This document shows positions 57,769 to 64,000 of a stretch of 64,000 nucleotides of DNA, piece after piece. Below the pieces are notes generated by a model that saw only the letters and a program-made list of their open reading frames with translations, did no database searches and had not been told where the DNA came from. The position numbers and the translations under genes were made by a program. Source of the stretch: Dactylis glomerata (Eukaryota > Streptophyta > Magnoliopsida > Poales > Poaceae); NCBI GenBank assembly GCA_007115705.1, contig QXEO01000531.1, positions 11,926,828 to 11,990,827 on the forward strand, written 5' to 3'. Within the stretch, counting starts at the first letter, position 1, and each line of letters begins with the position of its first letter.

Positions 57769-58548
57769 TGATGCGGGGTGGCTTTCGGACACCACCGCAT
57801 CATGTGTGTCAACACTCAAGTCCGACATCATCGAGGCATGGAAGAGAAGGAAGAAGAAGAACCACCGGAAGGAAGCTTGGAAGCGCCGCAAGAAGAGGTG
57901 GCGGTTGAAGCAGGACCGGCTAAAGCCGGTCCCACACTGGCTAAAGCTGGCCCCACCGGCTGTAGCCGGACTGAACACCGGCTATAGCCGGTCTACCCGA
58001 GTCAGCTATGTCTTGGCCTTGAAGCCACCTATGTTATCTTTCTCCCTAGTGACCAAACTACCCCTAGCTCGTGGCTGCCTATATATATGGGTCACTCTCC
58101 CCCTCCCTAGGATAGACATGAATTAAGATAAGAATTGGCATGATGCCTCCTCCCTTGTGGGAACCCAACTAGATCTACATCTAGAAATCACCCTCTTTGT
58201 TTCAGATCTCTTCTATTTGGGGAATTCTACCTTGATTTGGATATCTTGCATACAAGAGTGTGTAATTCTATCCAACTGATTGGTCTCTTCCCCTCTTGGA
58301 ATTCTATCCCTTGCAAGTCAATCTCTCACAAGGAAGTCTACTCTTGGAGTCTCTTCCTTGTGATTCTATTGAGTTGGTGAATCGGGCCAACGAGGACAAC
58401 CGGTGTGTATCTTGTGTGTGTGTTTGCCTTCGATTTGTGTGTCGTGTTCATCGTGTTCATCGTGTTCTTCATGTCCATCCTCTTTCCCCACCATAAATCT
58501 CGTGAATCCGTGAAGATCGGGCCACACCCAAGGGGTCACCCCTCATCA
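57769..58548 (+). repeat. 5' LTR of the 846-codon-ORF element
   Basis: Starts TGATGCGGGGTGG and ends CACCCCTCATCA. The first 34 bases can fold back: TGATGCGGGGTGG pairs with CCACCGCATCA across a 10-base loop. A TATATATATGG box lies at 58080-58090. A four-copy palindrome array is at 57915-57992. Confidence 0.92.
57915..57992. repeat. Array of four 16-bp (im)perfect palindromes in the 5' LTR
   Basis: Units start at 57915, 57936, 57955 and 57977 with the pattern ACCGGCTNNAGCCGGT; the last is a perfect palindrome, ACCGGCTATAGCCGGT. Spacing is 19-22 bp, about two helical turns. The array sits roughly 90 bp upstream of the TATA box. Confidence 0.85.
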
Positions 58549-58550
58549 TA

Positions 58551-58560
58551 TGGTATCAGC
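58551..58560 (+). promoter_or_regulatory. Primer-binding site (Met-like)
   Basis: TGGTATCAGC, two bases beyond the LTR end. It matches the first nine bases of the usual Met-tRNA site and then diverges (CATC instead of AGC). Confidence 0.75.
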
Positions 58561-60444
58561 ATCTTTTGGTTGCCACGGATTTACTCTTGTTTGTAATTTC
58601 CGCCATAAATTTCGAAAATACAAAAAATAGCCCCAAAATTGCCTCGAAATTTGATCTCTAGATTTGTTGAGTTTTTTGTGGTTTTGATCCATAGATTTAC
58701 TATCTTGGGTGTTGATCTACATTTCCATAAATTTTCTAGCCCCAATTCCTTGTATTTTGATCAGAATCGATGATTTTATCTTCCAATTTGTGCCAAATCG
58801 ATGAACAGCTCATCCAAAATTTCTCGAAAAAGTGCGAACCAGCTAAAGCCGGCCCACCGGCTAAAGCCAGCCCAGGAACGGCTAAAGCCGGCCTCTCCCG
58901 CTGGTCAACGATGCCTGCCTTGATCCGCTCATCCCCTTGTCCTGCTCCTCCCACATCGCTCTGGCTAAGCTCGCCCTTCATCGCCCGCTCGCTCCACATC
59001 TCCTGGCCGAGCTCATCTTCGACCGCCCGCTCGATCCGCTTCCCCAGCTGCTCTGCTCGGCCGCCTCAGCTCCCAGCCGCCACCTGCACCTTGCACCGTG
59101 TGCCTTGCCCCCACCCACACCTGCGCACCAAGCAGCAAGCCACCGGGCCGCCAGACCACTGACGCCGCCTGCCACCAGCTCCGCCTCGCCTAGGGCCCTC
59201 GGCCCGCTCCTGCTCCCACGCCCACCTCGCCCACAGCACCGCCCTTCTGACCTTGGCCGCCCCAGCTCCACAGGTCCCGCACACTGCGCCCAACACAGAG
59301 CCCCGCTCGCGCCCACTTTGCCCCTGGCCACGCTCATCAACTGCGCGCATCCGCAGGTCCGGCTAAAGCCGGTCTACATCCGCCTAATTTTAATACATCT
59401 TTCGACAACTTTTTGTCCTTGTTTTTAACATCCATTAGACCCCTTTGACTCAAAATCCGGCGTTATTTTCACACAAATTTTGACAACTTTTGTGAGTCCT
59501 TTTTGTCCCAAATTTTCAGACATTAACGTGTGTGTTCGGATTTCGGTTTTTGCATGCCTTGTTTGTGCCAAGTAATACCACGCCTACATCAACATCGCGA
59601 CGATGGCATCGGCACCCCGGAACTTCGACTAGTCTTTTGACTCCACCTTCATCGACATTATCGCAAGTCGTGTGTTTTGACACCACCTAACCTTTGCATA
59701 CGTATAACTTGCACACCCTTTGTAACCTCTTTTCTTCCTTTGTGTACCTATCCTATTGAGAGTGTCTTTTCGAGTGTTGCGAAGCATTGCACAAGTGTCA
59801 CAACCATGAGAGGGTTTGTGTGTGCGTAAAGTTGAGCAAAGCTCCGAAGCAAGCTCTGTGAGAAAGATACACAAAAGAAGAAATAGCCATTTGAGTGACA
59901 TACATAGATAGCAAATAAGCTTTTAAGCATAGAAACACCAAAATCCCAAAAAGAGTGTGTGTTCCACCGATACAAAGGAGCTCAAAGCTTGTAAGAAAAA
60001 AGAGAGAAAAGAGAAGAGTGGCATCTTGTGCAAATCTTGTTGCTTCTTTCTTATGCAACCAAGCTACGGTATCTCTTGCGTTGGCCTGACACCAAGCTAA
60101 TAGTCTTTGTTAGGACCATTTTGTTTCTTGCTCACTTCCTTCGTCACGCTAACCCCATTATATCTTTTGTGTGTGTTTCCGTGTTTCCTTGGCGTAGATC
60201 ATCGTTCTTGACATTTGCTTTTGGATTTTACCCATATTTGACAATAGACTTTTCTTTTGATCATTTCGTTTGGCATTTCCACATTTCTTACCCATCCACT
60301 TTATAGCCTTTTGCGTGTGTTATATCTTGTGCACCACGGTTGTCCTTTGGTGTTTCATCCATTCAATGGTTTCTACGGGAAGTGTTCCAATTGTAGTTTT
60401 TCTAACAACCTCACTTTCCACCATATACTTCTAGCTTTGTGACC
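58561..60444 (+). other. Long leader of the 846-codon-ORF element
   Basis: No supported gene. Palindromes of the LTR type recur at 58838, 58856, 58878 and 59358. A C-rich block of about 450 bp (58900-59370) differs sharply in composition from the AT-rich remainder and gives open frames on both strands. It may be captured host sequence. The rest (59380-60440) is AT-rich. Confidence 0.6.
58838..58892. repeat. Three further palindrome units in the leader
   Basis: ACC(A/G)GCTAAAGCC(G/A)G-type units start at 58838, 58856 and 58878, again about 20 bp apart. A single unit, TCCGGCTAAAGCCGGT, lies at 59358-59373. They share the core GGCTAAAGCC with the LTR array. Confidence 0.8.
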
Positions 60445-60507
60445 ATGTCTAGGGATGGAGAACCTAAAGACCCTTGACTCGAAGAGTTCCACGCATGGTG
60501 CGACGCC

Positions 60508-63048
60508 ATGGATGCCAACCTTATAGCACTGTACGATGACTTCGATGCAAAAGCCGCAAGGATAATGGACTCCCAAGCAACGCTCATCGCAAGACTAATG
60601 TCGTCTTTCGACAACTTTAAGCGCCAACATCACCACTCAAGGTCGCATTCATCAAGATCTTCTTCCCGCTCCAACCATGGGAGTCACCATGAGCGCCATC
60701 GACAACCTCACCCTCAAGAGCATCATGCAAGCCAACAACCACATATTGATAGCCTATGTGAGAGGAAGAAACCTACCCCACGCAAGGATGAGAGCCACAT
60801 ACACATTGAGAGCAAGAGTGATACACCATATGAGTTGAGTGCGGACATTTTGCTTTCTAACAACTTAACCTCTACTCCTCTTGTGTTGTCTTCTTCTTTG
60901 CTAGGTTGCTCAGATGATGATAACGTCCATTCCATGGAGATGAGGGACTCCACTATATGTGAGATAAGTGAATCCACTATATGTGAGATGAGTGAATCCA
61001 CTATATATGAGATGAGTGAATCCACTATATGTGAGAGTGAATGCTTTCGCTTTGACGGCATGAGTGATACACCGAGTGAGACAAGAGTGGTAGTTGATAA
61101 GTCAAGTGAGGCCATTTCGATTTCTAACAACTTACCCTCTATCTCGAGTGTATTCTCTCATGTTGCAATAGATCCCATGGATGAAGCGACGCCAACCTTG
61201 GAAAAGATGTACATGGCGCATACACTTGATGATAATTCACCATTCTTAGAAGATGATGAGCATGTCGGCCACTTGGAGCTACCTACTTCAATAACACCTA
61301 CATCAAAGGAGTGCGACAACAAAGGTAACAATATAGGTGTTGGTGATGCCATGATTCCCCTAGTGGATATGAACATGCTAAGCTATGAGTGCTTCACTTT
61401 ATTGTCTATTGCATGCAATATGTTGAACAATTGCTCTTTCCCATGTATTGCTTGCAATGATGACAATGATGCTTGTGTTGTGACAACCTTGTCGAACAAT
61501 TGCTCTTTCCCTAGGTTTGTCGACAACAAGGATAAAATTTTAAACATGTTTTGTGCCCAATGCTTGCAATATTCTTCCATTAATACAACCAAAATGTTGA
61601 ACACTTGCTCTTTCAAATGCTTCGTTTGCAATAATATTATTATGTTTGACAATGAGAAGGCCCCCATAGCTTTCTCAACTAATGAAGATTTTGCATTTGC
61701 ACATGATAAGCATGTTTTCAAACTTTCTTTGCATAATCACCATGAATATTACGATATCTTGCTTGATGCTAATGGTGATGTGCAAATAAAGAGATTGATT
61801 ATGATGGATGATGTATTCATCTACCATGCACACATGTTGTTTTTGCAATCTATTGTGTGTGTAGGTACGTGGACAAAACCGTCAACTTCGATTGAGCACG
61901 AATTGGCGAAAAGAGCTCGTGAGAGCATAATACTTGTGAGTTCAAACTCAAACTCCGCTCGCATACCCTTCACATGCTATGCATCAAACATGTTGAAAAA
62001 TTTCTCTTCCATATGGTTTCTTTGCAAGCATGTTGATGATTTTGGTGCCACTTGTGACAATCATGCTCCCGTGATATTGAACATTGATGCTTTATGTGTT
62101 GCAACATACATGTGGAACGATTTCTCTTTCTTTTGTTTAGTGTGCAACCACATTGCTATATTTGTCATGACTTGTCACATGTGTTACCGCTTTGAGTTCA
62201 TTGGTGTTGCATCCAACAAGTTGACAAATTGCTCTTTCTTTTGGTTGGGATACATAACCACTTGTGATAATGATGTTTTCTTCTACTTTTGGATGAATAT
62301 GATTTGTGTTGCAACAAATATGATGAAGACTTGTTCTTTCCTACGGTTTGTTTGCACACATCTTGATAATGATTTTGATATCTTGCCGTTTGTGTTTTTG
62401 CCAAACTCTCCTCTTATTGCTTCAAGGATGTTGACTACTTGCTCTTTCCAAAGCCTTGAGCGCCATAATATGCATATCTTTCAACATGAGATGGACACCA
62501 TGTTCTTCTCAAATTTTGATGGAGTTTTTGTGCTCCCACATTTGGACGATTTTGAAACAATTTGCTTATACATAGACCTTGCATATGCATTTCGTTTATT
62601 ATACTTGTGTTGTGCTAATTGTGTTGTGATCAAGAATGGACATGTCCTTAATGATATGCTCCCATATCACGCACACACATACTTTGCTTGGTCTTTGTTG
62701 TGCGTAGGTACATATGGATACTATTGGTGGATGCGCTCCCGCAAGTGGTTTCAATCAACAACTTCTCCAACGAGAGCACATCAACAAATTTGTAAGGTGA
62801 CCTCCTTCTACTCACGAACTCATGCCATAAACTCCAAGAATTGGCTACTCTTTGAGTGTTGTTTTGCTTTGCTTGTGACCTTTGTAGGCCTCATGGAAGG
62901 TGAAGGAACATTGAAGAGTTGCCAAACCAATCTTCGCAAGAACAACCACATGGCGCACTCCAAGTACAATCACCTACATCTACCTCCCCTACATGATGAT
63001 GTTGAGTCAACGTCAAGGACGATGTTCTTTCAAGTGGGGGGGAGATGA
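60508..63048 (+). CDS. 846-residue Cys-rich repeat protein of unknown function (retroelement-encoded)
   Basis: One open frame. An upstream in-frame ATG at 60445 is cut off by TGA at 60475, so the original start may be 21 codons earlier. The N-terminus (LYDDFDAKAARIMDSQ) is followed by a His/Ser/Arg-rich stretch (residues 40-75). Residues 144-175 are four copies of an 8-residue unit, like ESTICEMS. Residues about 300-650 hold roughly eight degenerate copies of a module with core xAxxMLxxCSFxxxxC. Two YHAHxxFxxSxxCVGT segments occur near residues 439 and 720. A hydrophobic run (LLFECCFALLVTFVGL) lies near the C-terminus. The stop codon TGA is the first three bases of the 3' LTR. I recognise no family; it might replace gag or be unrelated to packaging. 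Confidence 0.75.
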   Translation: MDANLIALYDDFDAKAARIMDSQATLIARLMSSFDNFKRQHHHSRSHSSRSSSRSNHGSHHERHRQPHPQEHHASQQPHIDSLCERKKPTPRKDESHIHIESKSDTPYELSADILLSNNLTSTPLVLSSSLLGCSDDDNVHSMEMRDSTICEISESTICEMSESTIYEMSESTICESECFRFDGMSDTPSETRVVVDKSSEAISISNNLPSISSVFSHVAIDPMDEATPTLEKMYMAHTLDDNSPFLEDDEHVGHLELPTSITPTSKECDNKGNNIGVGDAMIPLVDMNMLSYECFTLLSIACNMLNNCSFPCIACNDDNDACVVTTLSNNCSFPRFVDNKDKILNMFCAQCLQYSSINTTKMLNTCSFKCFVCNNIIMFDNEKAPIAFSTNEDFAFAHDKHVFKLSLHNHHEYYDILLDANGDVQIKRLIMMDDVFIYHAHMLFLQSIVCVGTWTKPSTSIEHELAKRARESIILVSSNSNSARIPFTCYASNMLKNFSSIWFLCKHVDDFGATCDNHAPVILNIDALCVATYMWNDFSFFCLVCNHIAIFVMTCHMCYRFEFIGVASNKLTNCSFFWLGYITTCDNDVFFYFWMNMICVATNMMKTCSFLRFVCTHLDNDFDILPFVFLPNSPLIASRMLTTCSFQSLERHNMHIFQHEMDTMFFSNFDGVFVLPHLDDFETICLYIDLAYAFRLLYLCCANCVVIKNGHVLNDMLPYHAHTYFAWSLLCVGTYGYYWWMRSRKWFQSTTSPTRAHQQICKVTSFYSRTHAINSKNWLLFECCFALLVTFVGLMEGEGTLKSCQTNLRKNNHMAHSKYNHLHLPPLHDDVESTSRTMFFQVGGR
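60937..61032 (+). repeat. 24-bp tandem repeat, four copies, in-frame
   Basis: Units start at 60937, 60961, 60985 and 61009, each like GAGATGAGTGAATCCACTAT plus four bases. They encode an 8-residue repeat and preserve frame. Confidence 0.9.
63034..63045 (+). promoter_or_regulatory. Polypurine tract of the 846-codon-ORF element
   Basis: GTGGGGGGGAGA directly before the 3' LTR TGATGCAGGG; it also encodes the last residues of the ORF. Confidence 0.88.
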
Positions 63049-63829
63049 TGCAGGGTGGCTTTCGGACACCACCGCATCATGTGCGTCAACACTCAAGTCC
63101 GACATCATCGAGGCATGGAAGAGAAGGAAGAAGAAGAACCACCGGAAGGAAGCTTGGAAGCGCCGCAAGAAGAGGCGACGACTGAAGCTGGACCGGCTAA
63201 AGCCGGTCCCACACCGGCTAAATCTGGCCCCACCGGCTATAGCTAGACTGAACACCGGCTATAGCCAGTCTACCCGAGTCAGCTATGTCTTGGCCTTGAA
63301 GCCACCTATGTTATCTTTCTCCCTAGTGACCAAACTACCCCTAGCTCGTGGCTGCCTATATATATGGGTCACTCTCCCCCTCCCTAGGATAGACATGAAT
63401 TAAGATAAGAATTGGCATGATGCCTCCTCCCTTGTGGGAACCCAACTAGATCTACATCTAGAAATCACCCTCTTTGTTTGGGATCTCTTATATTTGGGGA
63501 ATTTTACCTTGATTTAGATCTCTTGCATACAAGAGTGTGTAATTCTATCCAATTGATTGGTCTCTTCCCGTCTTGGAATTCTATCCCTTGCAAGTCAATC
63601 TCTCACAAGGAATTCTACTCTTGGAGTCTCTTCCTTGTGATTCTATTGAGTTGGTGAATCCGGACAACGAGGACAACCGGTGTGTATCTTGTGTGTGTGT
63701 GTGTTTGCCTTCAATTTGTGTGTCGTGTTCATCGTGTTTGTCGTGTTCTTCGTGTTCATCCTCTTTCCCCGCCACAAATCTTGTGAATCCGTGAAGATTA
63801 GGCCACACCCAAGGGGTCACCCCTCATCA
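63046..63829 (+). repeat. 3' LTR of the 846-codon-ORF element
   Basis: 784 bp. Palindrome units recur at 63192, 63213, 63232 and 63254 with more mismatches than in the 5' LTR. A TATATATATGG box is at 63358-63368. A GT dinucleotide run near 63690 is 4 bases longer than in the 5' LTR. Confidence 0.92.
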
Positions 63830-63834
63830 AAATA
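63830..63834. repeat. Target-site duplication AAATA (right copy)
   Basis: Matches 57764-57768. Confidence 0.92.
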
Positions 63835-64000
63835 CCATCAAGAAATTGAACAGAGACGTTGAGATATGTTTCTTCTCTTCTAATGTCAAAAATTTGATTT
63901 ATCGATGCATCACTTACTGAATATTCTTGAGGTTATGCGGTGCTTAGTCTTTATCCTTACTCATTGTTGAGAAAAGAAGTCGTGATCCATCATTAGCTCA
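63835..64000. other. Right flank
   Basis: Continuation of the sequence interrupted at 57768. Removing the element joins a short plus frame (NYQLAESDVIKY before, HQEIEQRR after, then a stop). That could be a scrap of coding sequence but is too short to name. Nothing else is seen. Confidence 0.3.

Larger units (their letters stand above)
57769..63829 (+). mobile_element. LTR retrotransposon carrying a single 846-codon repeat-built ORF (6.06 kb)
   Basis: LTRs of 780 and 784 bp, AAATA duplications, primer site TGGTATCAGC two bases after the 5' LTR, and a GTGGGGGGGAGA polypurine tract directly before the 3' LTR. I count roughly 34 substitutions between LTRs (about 4%). The 4.5-kb internal domain has a 1.9-kb leader and one long ORF without recognisable gag, protease, RT, RNase H or integrase. 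It is therefore non-autonomous but not non-coding. The LTR and leader carry arrays of short palindromes. Confidence 0.9.

Noticed and set aside
57915..57992. Regularly spaced short repeats resembling a CRISPR array
   Set aside because: Units are palindromes with 3-6 bp between them, no spacers of constant length, in a plant retroelement LTR.
60723..61130. Minus-strand 135-codon frame opposite the 846-codon ORF
   Set aside because: Shadow frame created by the 24-bp in-frame repeat; the plus frame is far longer.
1..64000. tRNA, rRNA or ordinary host genes
   Set aside because: No tRNA or rRNA signature was noticed by eye on either strand, and every coding motif I recognised belongs to a retroelement; a tRNAscan or protein search would be needed for certainty.

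Overview
The window looks like an intergenic block from a large grass genome. The best guess is a Pooideae grass (wheat/oat/ryegrass relatives), because the Athila-type, Angela-type and Retand-type LTR retrotransposon signatures match that group; the species is not determinable here. I find no confident ordinary cellular gene. Almost everything is nested LTR retrotransposons. Six insertions are supported by perfect 5-bp target-site duplications (TSDs): ATACA, TTTGT, GATTC, GAAAA, TTCTC and AAATA.

Layout: (1) 1-3935, a decayed plus-strand Athila-like Gypsy element (gag, protease-like, 3' noncoding, start of an LTR). (2) 3936-12722, a broken minus-strand Angela/BARE-like Copia element, split by a 4.8-kb solo LTR (5419-10202). 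(3) 12733-14720, a truncated long LTR joined through filler-like DNA, followed by 600 bp of unknown sequence. (4) 15340-30968, a plus-strand gag fragment split by a 4.6-kb solo LTR (15736-30397). That LTR is itself split by a complete non-coding LARD-like element with about 4-kb LTRs (17546-27571). (5) 30969 to about 56650, a minus-strand Retand-type (Tat clade) Gypsy element with gag, protease, RT, two RNase H domains and integrase. Downstream of pol it carries an intact ORF on the opposite strand with AT-hooks and a B3-like domain. It is interrupted by a young gag-pro-only element (32382-36118) and by a second LARD-like element with 5.7-kb LTRs (41754-55521). (6) 56651-57763, unassigned sequence with small repeats. 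(7) 57769-63829, a complete LTR element whose only long ORF (846 codons) has no recognisable gag or pol domain and is built from repeated Cys-rich modules. Its LTRs and leader carry arrays of about 16-bp palindromes spaced about 20 bp. (8) 166 bp of flank.

The parts most worth follow-up are: the 846-codon ORF element with its palindrome arrays; the antisense AT-hook/B3 ORF, whose TATA box has been separated from its ATG by an insertion that brings its own promoter; and the long-LTR non-coding elements together with a gag fragment that adjoins sequence shared with the LARD internal domain, a possible trace of their coding parent. Domain calls are from motif reading only; no database search was run.
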